23,611 nucleotides of DNA from M3007 sp044224705 (GCA_044224705.1 JBGAJY010000068.1:1-23611), one strand, 5' to 3'; shown: positions 16,766-23,611, counted from the first letter of the stretch. Program-made: numbers and translations. Notes: generated by a model from the sequence alone, not told the origin.

Positions 16766-19414
16766 ATGCGAAGTATTCTTCTATTTGCCTTCCTTTTGCT
16801 TTCCCAATTCGCCCTTGCCCAGCTGCGGCTGCCCGTTATTTTTTCCAGCGGCATGGTGCTTCAGCAGGAAAAACCCATCCGGGTCTGGGGCTGGGCCGAC
16901 GCGCAGCAACTGGTTACCGTGGCGTTCAAAGGAAAAAAATACAAGGCTTTCGCAGATCGAAACGGCGAATGGCAACTTTTCCTCGACCCCGCCAAAGCCG
17001 GTAGTGCGGGCGAACTGAGCGTTTCGGCAGGCGACCAGAGGATCGAACTGACAAATATCCTCGTCGGCGAAGTCTGGATTTGCAGCGGACAAAGCAACAT
17101 GGAATGGACCATGGGCATGCTGGGCGACACCTACCGCCAGGAGATGGATACGGCCCATAACGACAACATCCGTTTCGTCACCCTCCGCAAGGCCATTTCC
17201 AACACGCCCCTGCAGGATGTCGTTCTGGATAACAACTGGTCGCCGATCGATACGGCGACCATCGCCGATTGCTCGGCTATCGCTTACTGGTTTGCCAAGG
17301 CACTGAACCGGAAACTCCAGGTGCCGGTGGGTTTGGTGATCACGAGCTGGGGCGGCACCCCCGCGCAGGCCTGGACGAGTTTCGAAGGCCTGCACGATTT
17401 TCCGGGGTACAGCAGCACGTTTATTCAAAAAATACAACCCTTTCCCCTCGACCGGCTCGAAGAGCGGCAGCGCACGCTGGACGCGCGTTTTCGGGAAAAA
17501 ATCAGGGAAAAATCGGCGTTTCTGGAAAAAGCAACGCGTCCGGGCTTCGACGACGACAAATGGGAAGACATGTATTTGCCCCGCGAATGGGAGGAACAGG
17601 GCTACCCGAATCTGGATGGTTTCGCCGTGTACCGGATCGTTTTTAAAGTCGATAAAGCCGACGCCGGCCGCGAAGCCGTCCTTCACCTGCCGCCGGTGGA
17701 CGACATGGACTCCACCTACCTGAACGGCATATTTCTCGGCAGCACTTACCAATGGGATGCGCTGCGGACTTACAACATCCCCGCCGGCGTGTTGAAATCC
17801 GGCCGCAATGTGCTCGTGATCAAGGTGCAGGACGACCGCGGCGGCGGCGGATTGAGCCCCAGAGAAGACATCTTCAACGTGGTGGTGAACCAAAAAACGA
17901 TTCCCCTGGCAGGTCTGGCCAAGTTCAAAATCATTGCCGTGCTGGAAGACCTGACGGGCGGGAGAGGCGCCATCGAGCACCAGCCGGCCGTCATTTACAA
18001 TGCGATGATCGCTCCATTGCTGCCCATGGCGATGCGCGGCGTCATTTGGTACCAGGGCGAAAGCAATGCCGGGCAGCCGCTGGAATACCGGTCCTTGTTC
18101 CCGGCGCTGATCACCGATTGGCGCAACCGCTGGGGACAGGGCGATTTTCCCTTCCTTTTTGCCCAGATTTCTTCGTTCGGCCCCATTCTTCCCGAGCCTT
18201 TCGACAGCGACTGGGCGGCGCTGCGGGAATCTCAAACCATGACGCTTGCGCTGCCGAACACGGCCATGGCCGTGACGACCGACGTGGGTAACCCCTCAGA
18301 TATTCATCCGCACCAGAAAAAAGAGGTGTCCGACCGCCTGGCTGACGGCGCCATGCGCATCGCGTATGGCCGGCCGGAGCTGATCGCGGAAGGGCCCCGG
18401 TACAAACGCTGCACCTTTGAAGGCCCGCAGGCGATGGTCGAATTCAGCGGCGTGGGAACTGGGCTGATGGTAAAAGGCGCGCAATTGAAGGCCTTCGCCA
18501 TTGCCGGGGAGGACAAAAAATTCGTGTGGGCAGATGCCCGGATCGAAGGCGACAGGGTGGTGGTGTCCAGCCCTTTGGTGGAAAAAGCCGTGGCCCTGCG
18601 CTACGCCTGGGCCGACAGTCCGATCGATGCCAACCTGTACAACAGAGAGGGTTTTCCGGCCATCCCTTTCCGCACGGATTTTATTCCGCTGCCCAACCCC
18701 GTGATCGCGCACCGTGGCGCCTGGAAGCAACGCGGCCTGCCTGAAAATTCGCTGGCTTCCCTCCGGGCGGCCATTGAAATGGGCTGTGCGGGCTCCGAAT
18801 TCGACGTCCGGTTGTCGGCCGACGATTCGCTGGTGATCAACCACGACCCCGATTACCACAGCTTGCCGATTGAAAAGACGCGTTACGCGACCCTCGCGGC
18901 CTATCCGCTGAGCAACGGTGAAAAGTTGCCTACCCTGCGGGAATACCTGTTGGCCGGCATGGCCAGGAACACCGAAACCAAACTGATTTGTGAAATAAAA
19001 GCCTCCGGAACCAGCAAGGAGCGGAGCAGGGAAATCGCGCGAAAAACCGTGGCGCTGGTGAACGAACTCAACGCGCAGGACCGGGTGGTTTACATCAGTT
19101 TCGACTACGATATTCTGTTGGAAATCAGGCGCCTGTATCCCGACGCCATCACGCAGTACCTGGAAGGCGATCATTCGCCCGAACAACTGAAGGCCGATGG
19201 CATCAGCGGGGCCGACTATCATTTTTCGGTGTACCACGAACACCCGGACTGGGCGGCGATAGCCTTAAAAAACAACCTGCAGTTGAATGCCTGGACCGTC
19301 AATGAGACCGCTGAAATGGAGTGGCTGATGGCCAGAGGCGTACAGTTCATCACAACGAACGAGCCGGAATTGCTCCTGGATTTGATCAGGAAAAAGACGG
19401 AAAACGGGCAATAA
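16766..19414 (+). CDS. Sialate O-acetylesterase fused to GDPD domain
   Basis: An 882-aa exported two-enzyme fusion with a signal peptide (MRSILLFAFLLLSQFALAQ). Residues about 20-640 form a SASA-type O-acetylesterase. The SGNH nucleophile is S110 in CSGQSNMEW, the second block is IWYQGESNAGQ, and the catalytic D512/H514 lie in DIHPHQKK. A GH2-like jelly-roll insertion occupies about 270-375. Residues about 643-882 form a complete glycerophosphodiester phosphodiesterase domain with AHRGAW (H649, R650), PENS, the metal-binding E678 and D680 in EFDV, and H693-D694, ending in ITTNEPE. The reading frame is continuous with a short linker (FIPLPNPV), so I see no frameshift. The fusion would remove acetyl esters and cleave a glycerol- or sugar-phosphodiester. 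It converges on glmM with an 11-bp gap. Confidence 0.92.
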   Translation: MRSILLFAFLLLSQFALAQLRLPVIFSSGMVLQQEKPIRVWGWADAQQLVTVAFKGKKYKAFADRNGEWQLFLDPAKAGSAGELSVSAGDQRIELTNILVGEVWICSGQSNMEWTMGMLGDTYRQEMDTAHNDNIRFVTLRKAISNTPLQDVVLDNNWSPIDTATIADCSAIAYWFAKALNRKLQVPVGLVITSWGGTPAQAWTSFEGLHDFPGYSSTFIQKIQPFPLDRLEERQRTLDARFREKIREKSAFLEKATRPGFDDDKWEDMYLPREWEEQGYPNLDGFAVYRIVFKVDKADAGREAVLHLPPVDDMDSTYLNGIFLGSTYQWDALRTYNIPAGVLKSGRNVLVIKVQDDRGGGGLSPREDIFNVVVNQKTIPLAGLAKFKIIAVLEDLTGGRGAIEHQPAVIYNAMIAPLLPMAMRGVIWYQGESNAGQPLEYRSLFPALITDWRNRWGQGDFPFLFAQISSFGPILPEPFDSDWAALRESQTMTLALPNTAMAVTTDVGNPSDIHPHQKKEVSDRLADGAMRIAYGRPELIAEGPRYKRCTFEGPQAMVEFSGVGTGLMVKGAQLKAFAIAGEDKKFVWADARIEGDRVVVSSPLVEKAVALRYAWADSPIDANLYNREGFPAIPFRTDFIPLPNPVIAHRGAWKQRGLPENSLASLRAAIEMGCAGSEFDVRLSADDSLVINHDPDYHSLPIEKTRYATLAAYPLSNGEKLPTLREYLLAGMARNTETKLICEIKASGTSKERSREIARKTVALVNELNAQDRVVYISFDYDILLEIRRLYPDAITQYLEGDHSPEQLKADGISGADYHFSVYHEHPDWAAIALKNNLQLNAWTVNETAEMEWLMARGVQFITTNEPELLLDLIRKKTENGQ

Positions 19415-19425
19415 GAGGCTGTGGA

Positions 19426-20808
19426 TCAGCCGCGCAATTCCTGAATATCGCTGATGATCTTCTTCGCCAGATTCTGCGCGATCACCTCCGATTTGCTCTC
19501 CGAATACACCCGGATAATGGGTTCCGTGTTTGAAGGGCGCAGGTGCACCCAGCCGCTTTCGAAGTCGATTTTCAGCCCGTCTTCGGTGTTGATCTGTTCG
19601 TTGCGGTATTTCTCTTTCAGGGCGGCGAAGATTTTTTCCAGGTTGATGTCGGGGCTGCGCTCAATTTTTGTTTTGGCCATTTTGTAATCCGGGTAGGTGT
19701 TGCGCAGCGTCGAGATCTGTTTGCCGCAACGGGCCAGATGGCTCAGAAACAGGGCAATGCCCACCAGCGCATCGCGGCCGTAATGCAGTTCGGGAAGGAT
19801 GATCCCGCCGTTGCCTTCGCCGCCGATAACGGCGCCCACGGCCTTCATTTTCTCCACGACATTCACCTCGCCGACGGCTGCTGCGAAATATTCGCCGCCG
19901 TAGCGCAGGGTCACGTCGCGAAGGGCGCGGGTACTCGACAGGTTGGACACCGTGTTGCCGCCGCCGTTGCGGGCCAGGATGTAATCGGCCACGGCCACGA
20001 GCGTGTATTCTTCGCCGAACAATTCGCCGTCTTCGCACACGAACACCAACCGGTCCACATCGGGGTCGACGGCGATGCCGAGCTGGGCTTTCTGTTGCCG
20101 TACTTCCGTGCACAGTTGGCCGAGGTGCTCTTTCAAGGGTTCGGGGTTGTGCGCAAACTGGCCATTGATCTCGCCGTTGAGCAGCACCACCTGACAGCCC
20201 AACGCCTCGAGCAGCGGCGGCACGGCCAGCGCGCCCGTGGAATTGACGGCATCGACGACGATCTTGAATTTTTTAGCCTGTACGGCGGCGATGTCGACTG
20301 CGGGCAAGGCCAGAATCATCTCGAGATGGCGCTGCAGCCAGGAATTGTCCTGCCGGTAGCCGCCCAGTTTGTCCACGGGAGCGTAATGGATTGCTCCTCC
20401 GGAAACTCGGGCCAGCACCTCCGCTCCGTCGGCGGCACTGATAAATTCGCCGCGGTGGTTGAGGAGTTTGAGGGCGTTCCATTCGCGGGGATTGTGGCTG
20501 GCGGTGAGGATGATGCCACCGCCGGCGCGCTCGGCCGGAACGGCCATTTCGACCGTCGGCGTGGTGCTCAGTCCGAGGTCGATCACCGAGATGCCGACTG
20601 CGCGCAAAGTGTTGACGACCAGTCCGTTGAGAATGTCGCCCGACATGCGGCCGTCGCGGCCGACGACGATGAGTGGATTGCCGGTGGTGTCGAGTACCCA
20701 TTGGCCGTAAGCGGCGGTGCATTCGACGATGTCTTGTGGCGTCAGGTTGTCGCCGGCGCGGCCGCCGATAGTGCCGCGAAAGCCGGAAATGGATTTGATG
20801 AGTGGCAA
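19426..20808 (-). CDS. glmM: Phosphoglucosamine mutase
   Basis: A 460-aa alpha-D-phosphohexomutase. The likely reaction is glucosamine-6-phosphate to glucosamine-1-phosphate for UDP-GlcNAc, hence peptidoglycan and LPS. All four sites are visible: phosphoserine S104 in LTASHNP, the metal loop D248/D250/D252 (DPDVDR), the sugar-specificity loop GGEGNGG (329-335), and the phosphate-binding RPSNTEPIIR (424-433). SNTEP and DPDVDR are typical of Bacteroidota GlmM rather than the DGDADR/SGTEP of Proteobacteria. Phosphomannomutase activity cannot be excluded. It has no signal peptide and is cytoplasmic. Minus-strand orientation separates it from the PUL, although its pathway (amino sugars) is related. 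A TACCTTTG box lies 77 bp upstream of the start. Confidence 0.92.
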   Translation of the reverse strand: MPLIKSISGFRGTIGGRAGDNLTPQDIVECTAAYGQWVLDTTGNPLIVVGRDGRMSGDILNGLVVNTLRAVGISVIDLGLSTTPTVEMAVPAERAGGGIILTASHNPREWNALKLLNHRGEFISAADGAEVLARVSGGAIHYAPVDKLGGYRQDNSWLQRHLEMILALPAVDIAAVQAKKFKIVVDAVNSTGALAVPPLLEALGCQVVLLNGEINGQFAHNPEPLKEHLGQLCTEVRQQKAQLGIAVDPDVDRLVFVCEDGELFGEEYTLVAVADYILARNGGGNTVSNLSSTRALRDVTLRYGGEYFAAAVGEVNVVEKMKAVGAVIGGEGNGGIILPELHYGRDALVGIALFLSHLARCGKQISTLRNTYPDYKMAKTKIERSPDINLEKIFAALKEKYRNEQINTEDGLKIDFESGWVHLRPSNTEPIIRVYSESKSEVIAQNLAKKIISDIQELRG

Positions 20809-20885
20809 GGTGGTGTTCGCAGGTTATATGGTCCGGTGTGGGAGGGCGGCCGGACCTGGATAAAAATCAGGGAAAATACGGAGAG

Positions 20886-20893
20886 CAAAGGTA
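20886..20893 (-). promoter_or_regulatory. Bacteroidota-type -7 box (TACCTTTG) for glmM
   Basis: The minus strand reads TACCTTTG, an exact TAnnTTTG match, identical to the box before the glycosyltransferase. It would give a glmM leader of about 70 nt. No clear -33 TTTG was found at the expected 19-21 bp spacing, so confidence is limited. Confidence 0.4.
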
Positions 20894-20994
20894 AGCCTCC
20901 GATCCCAACATTCCAGCCGGCCTTTTGTCTTCTGCTTTGCAAAGTTGGCCGAAACGGATTTGCTCAACTGAAAAGTCCGCCCCACTTTCGCGGC

Positions 20995-21888
20995 ATGTTT
21001 TGGAGAAACGTCATAAAATGGCTGCGACAGCCTTATCCGCTGTACGAAAAAGACCGCTGGAACTGGCGGATCGCTTTTTTCAGCGGGCTGTTCGTGACGT
21101 TTTTTTTGTTTTTCCTGAGGCCTTTCGGCGCCCAAATTGAAGAAGACGAAACCTGGATCTGGCTGCGTATTTGCGCGGAATACGGGCTGATTACGGTCGT
21201 TGTAACATTGCTGTGGGGCTATGTAGAACGCCTTTTTCCCCGCGTTTTTGTGGAAGCCGGTTGGAAGGTTTGGAAAGAAATTGCGGCTACGCTCCTGTTC
21301 GTTTCGGCCATTGCGACGGCCAACATGCTGTATTCTTCCTGGCGTTATGATCGGGCGCTCAGCTGGCGGGGCTTCATGTTCTGGCAATTCGCCACCTGGT
21401 CGGTCGGTATTTTCCCGACGGTGCTCGGCGTTTTTTTGAAACAAATGAAACTCATGCAGCGCTACTCCGCGGAGGCCGCCGACCTCTCGCGCCACCTCGA
21501 TCACCACGAGCATCCCGAACGCACTCCGCTGGTGCTGAGCGGCGAAAACCAGGGCGAAAGCCTGAGCATTTTGCCCGACGATCTCCTTTATATCGCCGCG
21601 GCCGACAACTATGTTCAAGTGTTTTTTCTGGAAGACGGGCAGGTCAAAAACCGGATGTTGCGCGGCGCTTTGCGTCGTTTTGAAGACGCGTTGGCGGGTC
21701 AGGCCTCCTTTTTCCGCTGCCACCGCACGTTTCTGGTCAATCTCGACCAGGTGATCCGGATCACCGGCAATGCGCAAGGGTACAAACTGCATTTGCACGG
21801 TGTAAAAGCCGCCGTGCCCGTGTCCCGTTCGCTGAACGATGCCATCCGGGTGCGGATCGATGCGCTGGATACTTCTGCCGAGCGCTGA
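20995..21888 (+). CDS. Membrane-anchored LytTR-domain transcription regulator
   Basis: A 297-aa regulator with four predicted membrane helices (about 25-42, 57-80, 96-115, 130-150) and a cytoplasmic C-terminal LytTR DNA-binding domain (about 185-290). LytTR hallmarks are DDLLYIAAADNYVQVFF, FFRCHRTFLVNLDQV and the closing VPVSRSL. There is no receiver domain and no histidine kinase partner, so it is a one-component membrane regulator rather than a LytR response regulator. The frame is open far upstream, but that part is antisense to glmM; the ATG at 20995 starts a sensible membrane protein. Its stop overlaps a possible ATG at 21888, and 20-bp direct repeats follow, so it may control the next gene. 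The signal sensed is unknown. Confidence 0.88.
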   Translation: MFWRNVIKWLRQPYPLYEKDRWNWRIAFFSGLFVTFFLFFLRPFGAQIEEDETWIWLRICAEYGLITVVVTLLWGYVERLFPRVFVEAGWKVWKEIAATLLFVSAIATANMLYSSWRYDRALSWRGFMFWQFATWSVGIFPTVLGVFLKQMKLMQRYSAEAADLSRHLDHHEHPERTPLVLSGENQGESLSILPDDLLYIAAADNYVQVFFLEDGQVKNRMLRGALRRFEDALAGQASFFRCHRTFLVNLDQVIRITGNAQGYKLHLHGVKAAVPVSRSLNDAIRVRIDALDTSAER

Positions 21889-21903
21889 TGCTGTTGAAAA
21901 GGC

Positions 21904-21963
21904 TTTGCCATTCGCCCCTGGGGTTTGCCGTTCGCCCCCGGGGTTTGTCGTTCGTCCCAAATT
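21904..21963. repeat. Three 20-bp direct repeats, candidate LytTR operator
   Basis: Units at 21904-21923, 21924-21943 and 21944-21963 share TTTGcCrTTCGcCCC. The first two match at 18 of 20 positions; the third keeps the first half and diverges after TTCGTCCC. The 20-bp period is close to two helical turns, so the sites would lie on one face of the DNA. They begin 15 bp past the LytTR gene and precede the DUF2306-like gene. An operator role is inference from position; LytTR proteins are known to bind direct repeats. Confidence 0.6.
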
Positions 21964-22064
21964 ATTGTCAACAACCCCTCTTTCCGGCGCTTCTTTCCGG
22001 CGGCCTGTTCTTTTGTTGCCGAATCAAAAACGCGGGTATGTTCCCGCTACAACCTTCTTCGACA

Positions 22065-22763
22065 ATGGAACAACTGCTCGGTCAAGCTTCACTCATCATC
22101 CACGTTGTTGCCGGCGCCTCCACACTGATCGCCGGTCCGGTCGCCATTTTTTACAATTTCAAAAACCCTCAAAAGCACCGTCAGGCGGGTAGAGTATTCT
22201 TTTACGCGATGCTGGTGGTGTGCGTCACGGCCTGGCTGGCGTATTTCAAGCGGCCCGACCAGGTATTTTTTCAGTTCCTCTGCGGCATTTCCACCCTTGT
22301 TTTTGCAGGCATTCTGCGCGGAGTGCGGGCCATGCGTTTTATGAAAAACCTGCGGGAGCCGGGGCTGTTCGATTGGGGCTACACGGTTTTGCTCGGCGTT
22401 TTCGGCATCTGGATGCTGTGGCGCGCGGCCGGGCATTTTATGGACGGCAGCATGCTGGCGTTTCCGATCCTGTTTGCCGTGTTTGGCGGAATGGCGCTCG
22501 GCGATACGTGGCGGAATATCAGATTGTTCCGCCCCGGGGCCGTGCGGGTGAAACCCATGGATTGGTACCGCTTGCACGTGAGTTCCATGATCGGGGCTTT
22601 TATGGCTTCCAGTACGGCATTTACGGTCAATGCCGCGCATTTCCTGCCCTGGTACCTGCAATGGTTCGGCCCGACTTTGGCCTTGCTGCCGCTGCAGTTC
22701 TATTTTGCCAGAAAACTGAACCGGCAGGAGCAAAAAAGACCCCGTTCGACGGTAATCGTCTGA
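22065..22763 (+). CDS. DUF2306-like multi-pass membrane protein
   Basis: A 232-aa integral membrane protein with about seven hydrophobic helices from the start at 22065 (MEQLLGQASLIIHVVAGAST). The frame stays open back to 21888, but the extra 59 residues are encoded by the 20-bp repeats and look noncoding. An intermediate ATG at 22038 is possible. Histidines within or beside helices (IIHVVAG, KHRQAGRVFF, RLHVSSMIGAF, AAHFLPW) and the TAFTVN segment resemble the DUF2306 family, whose function is unknown; the histidines could bind haem or metal. The tail is basic (KLNRQEQKRPRS). It follows the LytTR gene on the same strand and is a plausible target of that regulator. A small GCGGG-N6-CCCGC inverted repeat lies at 22032-22047. 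Confidence 0.7.
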   Translation: MEQLLGQASLIIHVVAGASTLIAGPVAIFYNFKNPQKHRQAGRVFFYAMLVVCVTAWLAYFKRPDQVFFQFLCGISTLVFAGILRGVRAMRFMKNLREPGLFDWGYTVLLGVFGIWMLWRAAGHFMDGSMLAFPILFAVFGGMALGDTWRNIRLFRPGAVRVKPMDWYRLHVSSMIGAFMASSTAFTVNAAHFLPWYLQWFGPTLALLPLQFYFARKLNRQEQKRPRSTVIV

Positions 22764-22814
22764 ACCTAAGCCGCCAGTGTTCGTTTAAGCAGTGCTTCCC
22801 GCGAGAATTTCGGC

Positions 22815-22822
22815 TAATTTTG
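22815..22822 (+). promoter_or_regulatory. Possible -7 box (TAATTTTG) upstream of ribA
   Basis: TAATTTTG fits TAnnTTTG exactly, 127 bp before the ribA start. No clear -33 TTTG is seen. If used, it gives a leader of about 120 nt containing the mini-ORFs and the degenerate repeat described below. No FMN-riboswitch-like sequence was recognised in that leader. Confidence 0.3.
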
Positions 22823-22850
22823 CCGGCAGGAAAAACACGAGGAGGACAGA

Positions 22851-22957
22851 ATGAACAAAGCAGATTTCAGATGAAAAGGATGCCCGCAATCAAAAGCAGG
22901 TTCATCCTGTTTCCATCCTGCTCGTCCTGTCCGTCAAATAACCTTAAAGATGCTTAA
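22851..22957 (+). other. Two overlapping mini-ORFs in the ribA leader
   Basis: A strong Shine-Dalgarno-like GAGGAGGA (22839-22846) precedes a seven-codon ORF (22851-22874, MNKADFR). Its stop overlaps the ATG of a 28-codon ORF (22871-22957, MKRMPAIKSR...) as ATGA. That ORF's stop in turn lies 8 nt inside ribA. The arrangement could couple translation of ribA to a leader peptide. The second ORF is partly made of degenerate repeat sequence, so chance is a real alternative. Confidence 0.25.
22901..22938. repeat. Degenerate ATCCTGT repeat
   Basis: Three imperfect units of about 10 bp (TTCATCCTGT, TTCCATCCTG, CTCGTCCTGT), followed by GTCAAA, resemble the right-hand arm of repeats A and B. No good left arm remains. 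It may be a decayed member of the same family. Confidence 0.45.
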
Positions 22958-23537
22958 ACGACAAGCAGCAGCCCGGATTCCCACACACTTTGGACCTTTC
23001 ACCATGATGGCCTACGCGAGCTCCGCCAACGAGCGGATGCCGCACGTGGCTTTTGTGGCCGACGGCTTTGATCCGGCTTTGCCGGTGCCCGTGCGGATTC
23101 ACTCGGAGTGCATGACCGGCGATGTGTTCAGCTCGCGCCGTTGCGATTGCGGCGAACAATTGCACACTTCCCTGCGCATCGCCGCCGAACGCGGTGGCGT
23201 GGTCATTTACCTGCGCCAGGAAGGCCGCGGCATCGGACTGATCAACAAATTAAAAGCATACAACCTGCAGGACGCAGGCCTGAATACCGCCGAAGCCAAC
23301 ACCCACCTGGGCTTCGACGTGGACGCGCGCCAGTACGAATGCGCCGTCGCCATCCTCCAAGACCTCGGTATTCATTCCGTGGAACTGATCACCAACAACC
23401 CCGACAAGGTGGAAGCGCTGCGCCGCTCCCCGGTCCAGGTAGCCAAGCGCATCCCGCTCGTGATCGAACCCCAGGCCGACAACCTGGAATACCTCCAGAC
23501 CAAACAGGATTTGATGGGGCATTTGCTTGGATTGTAA
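22950..23537 (+). CDS. ribA: GTP cyclohydrolase II, stand-alone
   Basis: A 195-aa enzyme for the first step of riboflavin synthesis: GTP to 2,5-diamino-6-ribosylamino-pyrimidinone phosphate, formate and pyrophosphate. The start RIPTHFGPF is typical. Zinc ligands are C54, C65 and C67 in SECMTGDVFSSRRCDCGEQL. The substrate motif is YLRQEGRGIGL (87-97), and the catalytic D125/R127 are in DVDARQY, followed by ITNNPDK. Length fits the single-domain E. coli-type RibA; many bacteria instead fuse it to DHBP synthase (RibB), which is absent here. No other riboflavin gene is in the window. There is no good Shine-Dalgarno directly before the ATG. The assigned start gives the family's usual N-terminus. 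Confidence 0.95.
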   Translation: MLKRQAAARIPTHFGPFTMMAYASSANERMPHVAFVADGFDPALPVPVRIHSECMTGDVFSSRRCDCGEQLHTSLRIAAERGGVVIYLRQEGRGIGLINKLKAYNLQDAGLNTAEANTHLGFDVDARQYECAVAILQDLGIHSVELITNNPDKVEALRRSPVQVAKRIPLVIEPQADNLEYLQTKQDLMGHLLGL

Positions 23538-23540
23538 AAG

Positions 23541-23596
23541 GTTGATAAGGGTTTATAAAGTTGATAAGGGTTTATAAAGTTGATAAGGTTTATAAA
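23541..23596. repeat. 19-bp tandem repeat after ribA
   Basis: GTTGATAAGGGTTTATAAA occurs twice exactly (23541-23559, 23560-23578) and a third time lacking one G (23579-23596). It is AT-rich, in contrast to the surroundings, and begins three bases past the ribA stop. No hairpin or T-run is obvious, so a terminator role is unsupported. The array may continue in variant form beyond the window. Confidence 0.9.
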
Positions 23597-23611
23597 AAGG
23601 AGAGAGCATCC

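Noticed and set aside
16781..18235. 484-codon minus-strand open frame inside the SASA-GDPD gene
   Set aside because: It lies opposite a gene with intact catalytic motifs; its composition is typical of an antisense shadow and no family is recognised.
19543..20994. Long N-terminal extension of the LytTR protein
   Set aside because: The extension is antisense to glmM and has shadow-like composition; the ATG at 20995 begins a coherent membrane domain.
21888..22064. Start of the DUF2306-like protein at 21888, with TGATG overlap to the LytTR gene
   Set aside because: The extra residues are encoded by the 20-bp repeats and contain no family sequence. Not fully excluded, because the overlap would suit translational coupling.
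22815..22949. FMN riboswitch before ribA
   Set aside because: The leader is short and none of the conserved FMN-aptamer segments can be recognised.

Overview
The window looks like a chromosomal segment of a moderately GC-rich Bacteroidota, most likely of the Saprospiria/Chitinophagia side (relatives of Lewinella, Haliscomenobacter). Reasons seen in the sequence: a SusC/SusD pair, a type IX secretion (T9SS) C-terminal sorting domain, a secreted dockerin plus cohesin-like protein of a style I associate with Saprospiraceae, a membrane-anchored LytTR regulator, a Bacteroidota-type GlmM (SNTEP motif), TAnnTTTG-like promoter boxes, and intergenic inverted repeats built from 9-bp ATCCTGTAA units. 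The taxonomic call is inference. No RNA genes, transposases, CRISPR arrays or prophage genes were found.

Layout. 1-2.95 kb (minus strand): a membrane GT2 glycosyltransferase, then a T9SS-exported thioredoxin-dockerin-cohesin-like protein. 3.1-4.9 kb (plus): MsrB and a short NAD(P)-malic enzyme. 4.9-7.5 kb (minus): an unknown exported protein, a DUF4163/DUF3298-type exported protein and an IscS/NifS-type cysteine desulfurase. A hairpin-forming repeat lies in this stretch and supplies the stop codon of the DUF3298 gene. 7.8-19.4 kb (plus): a polysaccharide utilisation locus (PUL) of SusC, SusD, GH20 beta-hexosaminidase, a NagX/HGSNAT-like membrane acetyltransferase, and a sialate O-acetylesterase fused to a glycerophosphodiester phosphodiesterase (GDPD). 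19.4-20.8 kb (minus): GlmM. 21.0-22.8 kb (plus): a membrane LytTR regulator and a DUF2306-like membrane protein, separated by 20-bp direct repeats. 22.9-23.5 kb (plus): stand-alone GTP cyclohydrolase II (RibA), followed by a 19-bp tandem repeat.

How the genes fit together. In the PUL, SusC/SusD would import oligosaccharides across the outer membrane. GH20 would release terminal beta-GlcNAc/GalNAc. The SASA-GDPD fusion would remove O-acetyl esters and cleave a phosphodiester. The NagX-like protein would transfer acetyl groups to amino sugars at the inner membrane. This enzyme set suggests a GlcNAc-bearing, O-acetylated, possibly glycerol-phosphate-containing glycan. Bacterial teichoic-acid-like polymers are an attractive but unproven target.

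Most unusual points: the SASA-GDPD fusion; two related long inverted repeats (one with 61-bp arms, 60/61 matched) that flank the GH20 gene and split the PUL into transcriptional segments; the thioredoxin-dockerin-cohesin-like-T9SS architecture; and the direct repeats between the LytTR regulator and its membrane-protein neighbour.
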